Of a stretch of DNA of 64,000 nt, positions 10,249-21,110 are shown piece after piece. Origin of the DNA: Saccharomycopsis fibuligera x Saccharomycopsis cf. fibuligera (taxonomy: Eukaryota; Ascomycota; Saccharomycetes; Ascoideales; Saccharomycopsidaceae). The position numbers and the translations under genes were made by a program. Under the pieces are notes generated by a model. It worked only from the letters and a program-made list of their open reading frames with translations. It ran no database searches and was not told where the DNA came from. The stretch lies in assembly GCA_001936135.1 (NCBI GenBank), contig CP012809.1, positions 1,227,501 to 1,291,500 of the forward strand. The letters run 5' to 3'. How positions within the stretch are numbered: position 1 is the stretch's first letter; the number at the start of each line of letters is the position of its first letter.

Positions 10249-11946
10249 TCATCTAATAGTCATCACTTTACGAATTTGTTTGCCCCCATTAGTCAAGGAG
10301 CTTTCTTCATCAGAAGCTCTATTGCTTGGCACATCAAAAATTTTCCAAAACTTCAAGTTTTCATCACCGGCAGCGGTGGCCAACGTCATACCATCCGGAC
10401 TTAATGCACTATACAAAATTCTAGCATCATGAGATTTAACAATCTCCCCAGTTTTTTGTAATGTTGGATATGAGTAAACAGATATGCTATTGTTTGGGTA
10501 TCCGCTTGTTGCCACAATTTCCTTGCCTGTGCCATTGGCCAACCCCCATTTGAGGGAAGTTATTTGCGATCCAGTGTTTATTGAGTTCACTCTGGCCCCG
10601 GTAGTGGTGTTCCAGAAATGTATGCACTTGTCGCTTGACCCACCACCAGTAGCCAACAAAGAGGATTGATAATCGCACCAGCTAACTGCTTTAACTGCTG
10701 CAGTATGAGTAGTTTTAGTAAACTGAGGGATTGAAGATCTGGCATCCCAAATATTCACAATGTTGTCGTTACCTCCCGAGGCAAGTTGATTACCATCTGG
10801 TCTCCATTGTATACCACACACTTCCGCAGTATGGTTTTTCATTTCACCGACAACATGTTTGGCAACTCTGACATCATGATGGTAAATCTCCCCAGATCTG
10901 GAACCGTTAGTGACAAGATGGTTCGACCATGCATGGCATGCTACTCTGGAATCGGTGGTTTTCATGGTTCTTAGTCTAACATTATCTTCAATGTCCCAGA
11001 CTTCTATTGTACCATTTTCTTTACCTATTGATAAATAGGACCCATCATCGGACCAAGAAAGAGAAGTTATTAAACTGTCACAGTTTGTCAAAAGATTAAC
11101 CGCACCAACAGAAGCTTGCCATATGTAAACAGAATTCTCCAAAGCAACTGCTAACAAGTTAGTCACAGACCAACTAAGGAGATTTAAGTAATAATCATCC
11201 ACTAATCCAGGGGCATCAAGAATCCTTTCTGGAATGCTTGGGATCTTTCTCGCCCTGGCAATCGCAGTAGATGGATTAATACCATTGTTATACATCCTGG
11301 AGTTTGCCAAGACGCTTGAAAGGCCATCGTTCAAAGTACTGGAAAATTGCGAGTGTAAATCAATAGTTCTTTTTCTTTCTGGTGGAGCAGGCTGGAACTG
11401 TAAGATCTTTTGATTAAGATTAACGCCGCAAACTTGAGCAACTGAGTGTTGGTAAATTTTGGTTGATTGGAATTCAATATGTTTGGTCGGAGAATCAGTA
11501 GGTTTTGGGTTAATCTCTTCACAAAATAATTTCCCAGAAGTTGAGTGTCTGGATGGGATAAATCTATCAGTCGTAGATGCCCGCTTGAGCGCACGGCGTG
11601 AAGGTGAAGGTGGTCCTGAAGAGGAAGATGGTTTTTGACTAGTATAATTGTATGTACTACTACTAGAGTTCAACCTATTTTTGAGCACCGGGAAACTATT
11701 GGAGGACGAGTCGACAGGTGCTGCTTTGTCATTCCAGTCTGAAGTCACCACATTAAGTTTAGTCGGGGAGGAAAATGTTGGCTTGGAGAGATAACTTTGG
11801 GTTCTTGAGATATTTGGTGATCTGCTGCTAAAGATGAGTCTTTTGGACGGTGAGGAAGACTTGAGCGGTGAGACGTGACGAGACTTGTAACTGTTGGAAA
11901 ATGGATCGTTTTCAGAATTTCTAGGCGAATCAAATATCGAGGGCAT
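10249..11946 (-). CDS. CDC20: Cdc20, WD40 activator of the anaphase-promoting complex
   Basis: A 565-residue APC/C coactivator of the Fizzy family. It has a C-box DRFIPSR at 127-133, a KILQF motif near 180 where Mad2-type binding occurs, seven WD40 repeats from about 245, and a C-terminal Ile-Arg tail that docks on APC/C. The blade sequences favour Cdc20 over Cdh1: RILDAPGLVDDYYLNLLSWS, ALENSVYIWQ and SGEIYHHDVRVAKHVV all match the Cdc20 pattern. The Ser-rich N-terminus has several Ser-Pro sites that could be CDK targets. I scanned every codon and found no in-frame CTG, which bears on the genetic code used here. It drives securin and cyclin destruction at anaphase (family knowledge). Confidence 0.93.
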   Translation of the reverse strand: MPSIFDSPRNSENDPFSNSYKSRHVSPLKSSSPSKRLIFSSRSPNISRTQSYLSKPTFSSPTKLNVVTSDWNDKAAPVDSSSNSFPVLKNRLNSSSSTYNYTSQKPSSSSGPPSPSRRALKRASTTDRFIPSRHSTSGKLFCEEINPKPTDSPTKHIEFQSTKIYQHSVAQVCGVNLNQKILQFQPAPPERKRTIDLHSQFSSTLNDGLSSVLANSRMYNNGINPSTAIARARKIPSIPERILDAPGLVDDYYLNLLSWSVTNLLAVALENSVYIWQASVGAVNLLTNCDSLITSLSWSDDGSYLSIGKENGTIEVWDIEDNVRLRTMKTTDSRVACHAWSNHLVTNGSRSGEIYHHDVRVAKHVVGEMKNHTAEVCGIQWRPDGNQLASGGNDNIVNIWDARSSIPQFTKTTHTAAVKAVSWCDYQSSLLATGGGSSDKCIHFWNTTTGARVNSINTGSQITSLKWGLANGTGKEIVATSGYPNNSISVYSYPTLQKTGEIVKSHDARILYSALSPDGMTLATAAGDENLKFWKIFDVPSNRASDEESSLTNGGKQIRKVMTIR

Positions 11947-12975
11947 GGTGAATTAAACTGTTAGAAATATATCAAATATTAGTGATAGCCAGTGTCCTTA
12001 TTTTGGTCTGTAATTTTATTATAAATAAATCTCTTCCTTTATACTGGCTTTACACTTTTTTTTGTGTAAGGAACGAAATATCAGAAAAAATGGACAAACC
12101 TTTTGATAGGTGGCAGATTAAACGAATGTAGAGGAAGAAGGGAAGAGAAATGGAAGGTAGAGAGAGAGAAAAAGAAGTAAAACACAACAACAACAACAAC
12201 AACCAAAAAGAAGATAATAGCAGCTGTGAATTACAAGCTGCGCAAGTTGCCTGAGCAAAGACGGTTAATCTGCCGATTGTAGTAGTAAGTCTTTTGAATG
12301 TTTGAAAATCACTCGAAGAGGAAGAGTATGTGTTGCAGCGATGCTCTGTTTTGTGTTTACCTTTCTCCCAATAAGGAATGATGTTTGTTTTTCATCTGTT
12401 TTGGGTAATTTTACTGTCATGTGATATATATTTCGACCTGGCGCTTATGTAAGCAATTCCACGAGCGGCAATGGCGCGGAATAACAGTTTTGCTTCCGTT
12501 CTGCAGACTAGGTGTGCTCCCTATAGCGCTAGGCAGGTGGCAAGCGGCAAGCGGCAAGCGGCAAGCGGCAAGCGGCAAGCGGGGCGGGCGACTAGAGATC
12601 CAGTTGCCGTGAGGTTGGCGGCGGCTTCACGTCAACTGGCCCCTGAGAACCAGCGGCTCGGATAGCGAAGTGGGGGTAGGGGAAAACCAAAGAAAAAAAA
12701 AAAAAAAAAAAAGGGTGGTTGACTGGGTGCGTGAGCGGGCGGTTTGAGCGACTACCGATCGTCTGTGAGTGGTGCAAACACTAATTCTTGTGAAGAGTGA
12801 AGCTTCCAGGACCTTGTGGATAATATCATAACAGCGCCAATAAAAAGCGTTATTTCAGTGCAACAGTTTGAGCCTGCGACGACGATAGGTAATTTGATTT
12901 GTTCAGTGCATCGAACTACCGAAGAGGGCGGTAACGCTATTGATCTCGCAAACGTGAATACCGAAAACACTAGTG
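11947..12975. other. divergent promoter region, CDC20 and the Myb-like gene
   Basis: One kilobase without a gene. It contains a CAA repeat near 12186-12203, a GC-rich stretch with a 7-bp tandem repeat (12539-12580) and a poly(dA) tract near 12693-12712. Short frames across the tandem repeat are artefacts of the repeat. Confidence 0.5.
12539..12580 (+). repeat. 7-bp tandem repeat, GGCAAGC x6
   Basis: Six perfect head-to-tail copies of GGCAAGC, followed directly by a G-rich run. The unit length is not a multiple of three and no gene covers it. Its GC content stands out from the AT-rich surroundings. Confidence 0.9.
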
Positions 12976-14436
12976 ATGTCTGGATATGTGTTTATTTTCA
13001 AAGAAGAACCCGATGAAGATCACGATAAGGAGATTTTAAAGGGTGATGACGATAGTGTGGAGCGTGAAGATATTAGCAACAACGAAGAAGACCAACCAAT
13101 TAATGAGGCAGTTGATTATGAAATTAGTGCTTATAACACCAGTAAGTCCGCATACTACACTTTCGAAGAAGATCAAACTGTGATCAGATTGTTGGATACC
13201 TTCGTGTTTGAAAAAAGCCCGGACATTGGCATAAGTGGGTTTTGGGTGAAGTTTGCTGAATATTATAATGATCAAAATTACTCTAATGGGCCAGAGGATA
13301 AGGAATTTGTGCCCAGAAGTAAAGATAGTCTCCGCAGAAGGTTCAACAGATTATATCGAAAAGCGTTGGAAGAAAATATTGAAGGCTTGGACGAAGAAGA
13401 TCTTGCTTTGTACGGGAAGGCAAAGGAATTGGGCGAGGCAATGATAAGCAATACAAAGAAAAAAACTGATAAAATTAAGAGCGCTAGGTTATCACGTTCT
13501 GTTGGAGCTCATCATGAAGAAGCCAGTTATCCGGACGGTGACAACGAAGTGAACGGTGCGAATGAAGAAGATGAGGGAGACGGTGAAGAGGAAGGTGATG
13601 ATGAGGATGGTCACGACAGTAATGCTTCAAGTGAAAATATTGTCATCGAAAATGAGGATGAGCATGAAAGTGGAAATGAACACAAGAATGTCGACGAGCA
13701 GGGAACTGAAAATGAACAGGATAATGTTGAGAATGCAGAAGAGAGCAGTAATAATGAAAATAAGCAAGAAGAGCATAATTTGAGACTCCCAACGGTTCAA
13801 AATGCCGTCGCTGAAGTTCCATTTGATCATGCGCAAAAACAAAAAACTATCGTTAGCATTGTACAAGATAGCGAACAGAAAGGCTCTGTTGCCAATGATA
13901 TTAACCAGGTGGCGGCTAACACTCCTGATTATCCCACCCCAACAGCCAGCGAGACTCAACAGGTACAGCAAAGGATAGACAAACAGCATAACAAGGCGCA
14001 TTCTAATGGTGTCGGTACTACTACTACCACTACCACTACTACCGGTGCTGCTTACGATGAAGACGATGGAGATTCGGATGTTGAGTTCTTTTCAGGGGAG
14101 ACAGAATCACGGAATGTTGGCGGTAAAGAATTAGTGTTGCGTAAAAACTTAGAAAAAGCATCTAAAAAAGAATTGTTATTTATTATTGATAGTCAAGCAA
14201 ATAATATCCAACAACTCTATCATCAGAACTACGACTTGCAAAAGATGGTGGATTCTTTGAAACTGCAACAAAATGACAGTAAAATAAATTCACCATCAGT
14301 GGGCGAATTGGGAATTGAAATAAAAGCATTGAAGAAGCTTTTTAAACGAAAGTATAAGTCCGGGAAGCCCATAAAGTATAAGTACAAATACAAATACAAA
14401 GAATATAAAGAAAAGGTTTGCAAAAAAGGACAGTGA
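12976..14436 (+). CDS. Myb/SANT-like acidic nuclear protein, Rap1-Myb type
   Basis: The first ATG gives MSGYVFIFKEE and 486 residues; the GTG just before it is not a yeast start. Residues about 60-135 look like a divergent Myb/homeodomain-like fold: YYTFEEDQTVIRLL, then GFWVKFAEYYN, then SLRRRFNRLYRKAL. This resembles the Rap1 DNA-binding domain, where a helix of the same Arg-rich kind ends each Myb unit. A long acidic region (about 180-270) follows, then a run of nine Thr near 347, and a predicted coiled coil (about 385-440) before a Lys/Tyr-repeat tail. There is no N-terminal BRCT domain and no Rap1 C-terminal domain, so orthology to Rap1 is not shown. A nuclear DNA-binding role is inferred. 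Confidence 0.55.
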   Translation: MSGYVFIFKEEPDEDHDKEILKGDDDSVEREDISNNEEDQPINEAVDYEISAYNTSKSAYYTFEEDQTVIRLLDTFVFEKSPDIGISGFWVKFAEYYNDQNYSNGPEDKEFVPRSKDSLRRRFNRLYRKALEENIEGLDEEDLALYGKAKELGEAMISNTKKKTDKIKSARLSRSVGAHHEEASYPDGDNEVNGANEEDEGDGEEEGDDEDGHDSNASSENIVIENEDEHESGNEHKNVDEQGTENEQDNVENAEESSNNENKQEEHNLRLPTVQNAVAEVPFDHAQKQKTIVSIVQDSEQKGSVANDINQVAANTPDYPTPTASETQQVQQRIDKQHNKAHSNGVGTTTTTTTTTGAAYDEDDGDSDVEFFSGETESRNVGGKELVLRKNLEKASKKELLFIIDSQANNIQQLYHQNYDLQKMVDSLKLQQNDSKINSPSVGELGIEIKALKKLFKRKYKSGKPIKYKYKYKYKEYKEKVCKKGQ

Positions 14437-17400
14437 TGGTGTTTTTGGTTCATAAATGACTTAGTTTTATATCTTCGCCTTTTTTTTTTTTTTTTTTTTT
14501 TTGATTTGGTTTACTTCTTACCTTAATTCCTTTCTGCTTCTCATGAATGTTATGATAGTTTTTTGTTTTTTTTATTTTTTATTTTTTCTTTTTCTTTTTC
14601 TTTTTCTTTTCTTATTATTCTATAGACATTGTTAAATTGTTTGCACACTCACATGGCAACTGCGGTTGACAAAAACGAGGCAACGACGTTTGTCTGCTGT
14701 AAGTTTAAAGCTTCAAGGAGCCTCCCATCTCTTTATATATGGATTAAGGCCTAATATTCTGTAACAAGCTCGAACTTTCTTGAAGTTTACATTTTTTGTA
14801 AGCGCCAGCTTGCAATGCAGAAAAATGAATGGAAGGAGCAACAAGGCGGTTGTCAATGTAACTGCCACTAGGCGGAGACCACCGCTAATTAGCTGCATTT
14901 CTCCAGACAAGCACCAATGGTGAAATTATCCTTTTTTGTTCAATTGAACTTTGGTTTTAGATTGCCAGCACAGCGGTAAACACCCTAAGCTTAATTCTTA
15001 GTGAGACTGCACTAGCCGATTTCATATTGCAAGCCGATGTCTTGACACTTTGGGCAGTTGAATGAGCTAATTGAGCACGATGAGTAAATCTGTAGTAATA
15101 AACATTGTCATCACTGAATGCGCAGTATATTAGTCCCGACTCTCTGAGCTTATCAGCGTTATGATAAGCGCCGACGTCTGGACAATCAACCGTTCCATTT
15201 CCCCCAGCGCTAAAGAAATCTGGCAGATTAAATTAAATTAAATTGGCGGCAGGGATGCCAGCATGCACTACACAGTATTAGTACTGGCTTCCTAAGCAGT
15301 AGGTCGAGCCCCTCCAAAAGCGTCACTTAGGTCGCAATTCTTGGAGACGCAATAGGAAAGCCCTTGTTATTTGGGTTGTTCAGCACACATCATTTCCACC
15401 CCCACATCCGCTTGCCTGTCACCTCAAGGATAGATGCCGTTTTTTTTGTTTTTTTTTTTTTATTTTTATTTTTTTTTTTGTTTCTTTGATGGCTGGTTAG
15501 CCATTGAAACATTTATTAAGCAGAGATCCGATAGATCTGTAATACGCATCGAAGAGGAAAACTTAACCGCTACGAGGGAAATTTGTAACGAGTACAGATA
15601 AAAAAAAAAAAAAAATTGGAGCAAAGAGCGTGCACCGAATTTTCAGGACACCTGAAAACGCTTTGGGACAAATTTAGGCGAGTCGGTAAGAAACATTATG
15701 CCATCGAAGCAGAAGCATTGATGTTTGGGTTCCAGAAATGGCGGAAGGGCGCTGGCTGCATTTTGCCGTAAAAGGCTCTTCTTGGTGTGTTTTATTTTTT
15801 CTTCTTCATTTAGACAGGATTGTTCAATACGATGGCCAGAAATCCTCTGTTTTGCATTTTTGCAGGACCATTTCCCAAAACAGAAGATCCTCGGGCTTGC
15901 CGCTGCCTTGGGGATTAACTTATAAAATCTTAAAGACTGGTATTGTCTTCTATTACAGCCAGTTTAATCTACATTTCAACAATATTAACAATCACGCAAT
16001 CATGCATTCATTATTTAAATTTATACTTCCTCCCTTCCTCACTTTTTTTCCCGCTGTTTTCCCTCCATGAGCTTTTTCAATGTTTTGACTCTGTTCAGCC
16101 ATACTTGCACTCACAAATTTGACCACCACTCTATTCGTAAATTTCCCTTGTTAACATCTGGCGCCAAAGTATGTGCACCCTTTTATCTCGTTTAAATGAC
16201 CATCGCCCGTTTGAAATACAAAAGCTATACAGAAGTACTTAATTATGTCCGCATATGTCGTTATAATAACTCAAATTATTTAGGATTGTGGATGTATTGC
16301 CGGGAGATCTCACAGCGGCTATCATGCCAGTTAAAACCGCGGCATGTCTTTTTTATTTATTTATTTTTTCTCTTGTATACAACTACGGACAGCGAGAAGC
16401 GAGAAGCAAGATACTGCAGATGGTATTGGATGTCAAATGCGATGAGTTACCCCCATACGTCATACAGAAAGCCAGGAAATCAGTACAGTAAATGGCTGCC
16501 GAACATCATCAGAACAATTCGGTTTGATTCAGAACGTGTAAGTTGCATTGTAGGTCTTCATCAATAAACGGGAAAATTGTGGGAGCTTCTGCAGTGCAGG
16601 TATCTTGATTGACACCTGTCGTTCGCTGGTACTTGATTTGGAAGGCTTCCGCCTTGTCTGTCAGAAATCCCTCCCTCTCCCTATTCCATTCCCACTCATC
16701 CTCCGATAACAAGATACTGCAGACTATTCTCGTAGCTGACAGAGTCTGAAACGCAGGCCAGTGCAGTTCAAAACTCAAAAGTGCTCGGGCAAACTGGTCA
16801 TGTTTGTGTTCTGTGCGACATTGAGCTCGAGAAAGCTGTTTCTAGTGTCAATATTGGACACCATTTAACGCCAGGATTACCTTTTACTATAAACACACTA
16901 TCAATTCTTCCGCCGATGACAGTGCAAATTCGCACAAAGAAAGGCGGCTCTTTTGCCTTTGTTTCTTTTACAATTGCTGCTGGGCTTGTAGTATTTGCAT
17001 TTCCCGTTTCATGGGAAGTCTAGTGGCACAAAGGGAATTCATCCACAGATCCATAAAATTTATTAGCCTTCCAGTCCCTCGGCCCTGCCTTCAGTTTTTG
17101 ACATCACATTGGCGCAAACGCGTGCTTCAACTGTGCATGCATGCAGCTGCATTGCCGTGAACACAAAACCAAAAAGCTTCCCACCACAAAAAACTCTGTC
17201 AACATTGCAAAAAGGGCGAGACAAATAATATAAATACCGGGGGAGGCGCCCTTGGGCGCTTAATATTCTTTTTAAAGTAATGGCTCCCATAATTTTACTT
17301 GAAGTATATCTTTTAACATCCACTTTCCCAGGCGCTGACTCATCTCGTTCTACTCTCTCGGTCTACTCCACATCTTCAGGACATAGAGCTACAAAAACTG

Positions 17401-17739
17401 GCGGGTTCATTTGCTGGAACTATATTTCTAAAACTATTTTCTGTTAGTTTACTCTTTTTACTTTTCCTATCTGGCGATTTTAAAATTAATGCTTAGCTGG
17501 CTTACAATCTTGTTTGTTGATTGACAGCTATCGACATAATTACCCTTTTCCTCTTGAGCTTGTCTTTGATATCTAATTCTTTTTTTTTTTTTTTATTTTT
17601 CTCCTGCAATTCCGTTTTTTGCCAGACAAGCTTTTCTATCAATTGATTCAAACTTAAAGAGCCCCTCTTTATTTTACTTTATTTTACTTTATTTTAATTT
17701 TTTTCTTCTGTCTTCCCGTTTCTCTCGCCAGGCAAAAGC
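14437..17739. other. 3.3-kb gene-free region upstream of RIM4
   Basis: No supportable gene on either strand. Frames such as 15738-16070 and 16196-16567 lack any family signature. The stretch holds poly(dT) tracts near 14480, 14570-14610 and 15440-15480, a CTTTTT repeat near 14589, an AAATT repeat near 15228, and a TTTTACTTTA-like repeat at 17665-17700. Its length suggests an extended control region for RIM4, or an unrecognised noncoding RNA. Confidence 0.5.
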
Positions 17740-19791
17740 ATGCACTCTTTAAAACAAATTTCTGATTGTGTCAGCATTGAAGACTCGGACTTGATTTTAT
17801 CAAAAGGTTCTACTACACGTTTGGGCGCAGACATGCTGCCTCCACCTTATGTTTCTTCCGGAGAAGAATCATTAGATGAGAATGATTCTATTGACTCTCA
17901 AACCTCCCAATCTAAACGCGAAAGAAATGATGCCAAAGTCAGTAGTTTGAAACAGGCTGACAAAGTCGATAAGTTCAGCTCTTTAGAAGGCAAACGAACT
18001 TCCTCTGTTGAAAAGGATGATGAATATGTTACCACTGATAAAGGCAACCGCATTAGGGAAAAGCCTAGTGCTTGTATTTTTGTTGCAAGTCTCCCATCAA
18101 TCCGCACAGATACTCAATTAAGTAACATGGTTCATGAGCATTTTTCAAAATGGGGCGAAATCGCTGTTAAAGTTTTGCGTGATAACGCACAGAGACCTTA
18201 TGCATTTGTCCAATTCACTAATGATGAAACCGCCAAGAAAGCTAGAACAGAAGCTCAACACACCCTCATTGATGGTAGGGCTATCCGCTGTGAGCCTGCT
18301 AATGTTAATAGAACCATTTACATCAAATCTGTTGGTGAAGACATTACAAGACAAGAGATTATTGATACCATTACCCAGTACGGGGAACTTGAGCAGCTTC
18401 TCGCTAGTAATGAAAGATTGGACCAAATTAACCCCAACCCAAAGGGATACGATATGGCTCCGGCTTGGTTTTGTAAATTTTCTTACAGATCAGATGCTAT
18501 GGATGCTTATACAAGCTTGAGATCAACATGTACAACATGGTTAATTGAATGGGTTAAGAATGTGGAAAATGCCGCCGATAGTAAAACTGTCGACAGATGC
18601 TCGATCTTCGTTGGTCACCTTGACCCAAAAGTCACTAAAGAAAGTTTGACAGAAAGATTTAGTCGGCATGGAAAAGTTACACAGTGTGTTATTGTTCAAA
18701 AGCCAAACAAAACTTTTGCATTTGTTAGATTTGAAAAAGAATCTTCGGCGGCTGCAGCAGTTGAGAGAGAGAATCATTCTATGTTTATGAAGGAAACTTT
18801 ACACGTTCAGTATCGGGAAATCCACCATAAAACAAACAAGACTCACACAAAGTTTTCTAACAAACCTGTTCCTGTCTTATGTTCTCCTCCAGCTAACTTG
18901 CCACAAAAAATAGCAAATGTTGCGTCAATTACAAGAGGCTTTCCAAATGCTAGGCAAGCACCTTACGATAACTCTTCATTACCTCTTAATCATTCTTCAG
19001 TGTTTTCAAACTCCCCAGCACACTTGGTTCCAGCTGCTTCTTTTGGCTATAATAATTTTGGTTCAGGTTATGACCGCGGATACCAGCCTTCAGCTGCTTA
19101 TGAAAGCAAATCTCCTTTTGTCAACAAACCTCAACATCAGGAAAATGTTACTCATGATAGAGCATTATTGAATGAAGCAACTGGCAAAGAAAGAGTTTCT
19201 ACTCCAAAGAAAACTACCACAGAAACTGGGTCATTGAATACTTCCCCATCTAGCAAATCAGCATTTTCGCATCCAGCAATGCCAAAGACTCTCTATTCGC
19301 CAACAACAGCTGCTTCTAACACCAAGACTTCTCAAGATGGAGACTACAATAATAGCAAGAAGGCACCGATTCCACAGTCATCAGTTGGTTACAATAACAA
19401 CCCTTTTATGGCAGCACCAATGCCACCGTCAAGTCAAAATCCTTATTTGTATTCTTTTGGTACTCAAGGTATGCAACCTAATCTCGGCTACAATCCATCA
19501 GTTCCTCCAAGAAGTTCATCCTACTACAACCTTAATCCTTACACCTTTTTTTACGAAAGTTACGCTTACCCTCCACCAAGTACAGCTATCAATCCTAACC
19601 CTTACTTGTTTTATCCTCCTGTCCCAGATACCGCCAAGTTCAATATACCGCCAACTACAATGTTCACTGCTCCAGTATCTTCTGCAGGAGGAGCACCAAT
19701 GCAAAATAGTAATATTGGTGGCCAAGGGATGTTTAATTTAACTAATAATCAAGGTCGTAAAGCTAATAATGACATGAATTTGCAATATTGA
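17740..19791 (+). CDS. RIM4: Rim4-like RNA-binding protein (three RRMs, prion-like tail)
   Basis: 683 residues. RRM1 spans about 111-187 (SACIFVASLP, VKVLRDNAQRPYAFVQF). A second, degenerate RRM-like unit spans about 193-270 (RTIYIKSVGEDITRQEI). RRM3 spans about 287-360 (CSIFVGHLDPKVTKESL, KTFAFVRF). The rest is a low-complexity tail rich in Asn, Pro, Ser and Tyr. The pattern CIFVASL, KVLRDNA-RPYAFVQ, then RCEPA-VNRT-Y matches S. cerevisiae Rim4, a meiotic translational repressor whose disordered tail forms amyloid-like assemblies. Control of meiotic or other developmental mRNAs is inferred. The 3.3-kb upstream region suggests complex regulation. It is convergent with YOR1. Confidence 0.75.
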   Translation: MHSLKQISDCVSIEDSDLILSKGSTTRLGADMLPPPYVSSGEESLDENDSIDSQTSQSKRERNDAKVSSLKQADKVDKFSSLEGKRTSSVEKDDEYVTTDKGNRIREKPSACIFVASLPSIRTDTQLSNMVHEHFSKWGEIAVKVLRDNAQRPYAFVQFTNDETAKKARTEAQHTLIDGRAIRCEPANVNRTIYIKSVGEDITRQEIIDTITQYGELEQLLASNERLDQINPNPKGYDMAPAWFCKFSYRSDAMDAYTSLRSTCTTWLIEWVKNVENAADSKTVDRCSIFVGHLDPKVTKESLTERFSRHGKVTQCVIVQKPNKTFAFVRFEKESSAAAAVERENHSMFMKETLHVQYREIHHKTNKTHTKFSNKPVPVLCSPPANLPQKIANVASITRGFPNARQAPYDNSSLPLNHSSVFSNSPAHLVPAASFGYNNFGSGYDRGYQPSAAYESKSPFVNKPQHQENVTHDRALLNEATGKERVSTPKKTTTETGSLNTSPSSKSAFSHPAMPKTLYSPTTAASNTKTSQDGDYNNSKKAPIPQSSVGYNNNPFMAAPMPPSSQNPYLYSFGTQGMQPNLGYNPSVPPRSSSYYNLNPYTFFYESYAYPPPSTAINPNPYLFYPPVPDTAKFNIPPTTMFTAPVSSAGGAPMQNSNIGGQGMFNLTNNQGRKANNDMNLQY

Positions 19792-21110
19792 AGATTAATT
19801 TGTTTTCTATGGTCTTGACGCATTTGATTTCATTTCAGGCATTTTTAAGCTTTTTTATTTTTAATTTCCTTCTCATATTATAGTTTTTTATTGGTTCTCT
19901 TTGTTTCAAATTTTGTTATTTTCTCAAATTATTTATATTATTAGCTCTAATCTTTTTCTCTTTCTTTTGGTTGGTTTTTCTTTTATGTTTGAAAATTAGT
20001 TCTAATTTTGATCCACGCAAATTTTTTAATTTTTGATATCCTTAATGAAATGCATTTTTACTCAAATTATTTGTCCTTTTTTAATGTATAAAAATTGGTT
20101 TAATCAATCTTTTTGACTTGCTGTTTCCTTGGACTCGTTACAGCTGCTCCGGTTGCTCCAAATAGAGAATAACAACACCCTCAAGGGTATAGGTAACTTT
20201 TCTTGGGACAACCCAGCCATAATCATCCACCATCACATTACGAATCATCTCATCGCCAAACACCACAACATATTTCTATATATCATTCAAAATTAATCAT
20301 CTACGCTTCCAAAATTATTTAATCATACAAAAGTGATTGTTCCATAGTTTACTCAGTACTTAAAAGTTCCGGTAAATTTCATTCCAAAAGAACAAAATAA
20401 CAGTAAGTACAGCAGGGATCTTCTTTCTGCACTCAAACAGTATCAATGATAAACTATAGTTATGCATGCAGAATATGTAGGCATCGGTATGCGAGTTAAT
20501 TTAGCCTTCATCCCGAGAGCTTGTCCCGAGAGGTGGAAACCCCTATGAATAGCCATGTGTAGCAAATGTCACTGAGACCACAAACACAAGTTTTATACGG
20601 GGTTCAAAAAAACACAGCAAGCAAGCATAAAACACATACACAGAATAAAAGTCAGCACTATCTCAGCATAGAGAAAAGACTTTAAGCTTGTTTATGACTC
20701 ATCAAATAATAAAATAGTAAAACATTTATTGGACAGTAACTTTAGAGTAAAAAGCGATAACTTACAAGAAAAAAGATTAAAAAAATCACCAAGTAACTTT
20801 AAATGCGTTTTTTTTCATTAAATAAAAATGAAAAAGAAATATGACAATAATTATATACATGGATTAAATTAAGGGACCAGTATAACAGAAAATGAATTAT
20901 ATATATATATAAAAAAAAGAAGAAAAACAGGAAAATTTGAACTGTTTGAAATTTTTTTTTCAAGAATATGAGGAAGTAAGATGTGATAGTTTAAGCAAAA
21001 AGATTAAGATTAATAAACATATGCCAAAAGTTTAAAAAAATTTGAAATTAAGCAGCAAAGAAAACAAAAAAAAAAATAATAAACATAATAAAATTTTCAA
21101 AAAACAATGC
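19792..21110. other. 3' intergenic region between convergent RIM4 and YOR1
   Basis: 1.3 kb of AT-rich sequence with no gene. It includes a TA dinucleotide run near 20896-20912 and many A/T homopolymers. Its length exceeds what two 3' UTRs need. Confidence 0.5.

Noticed and set aside
16407-16723. Direct 14-bp repeat CAAGATACTGCAGA at 16407 and 16710.
   Set aside because: Several 14-bp matches are expected by chance in 64 kb, and nothing extends the similarity.
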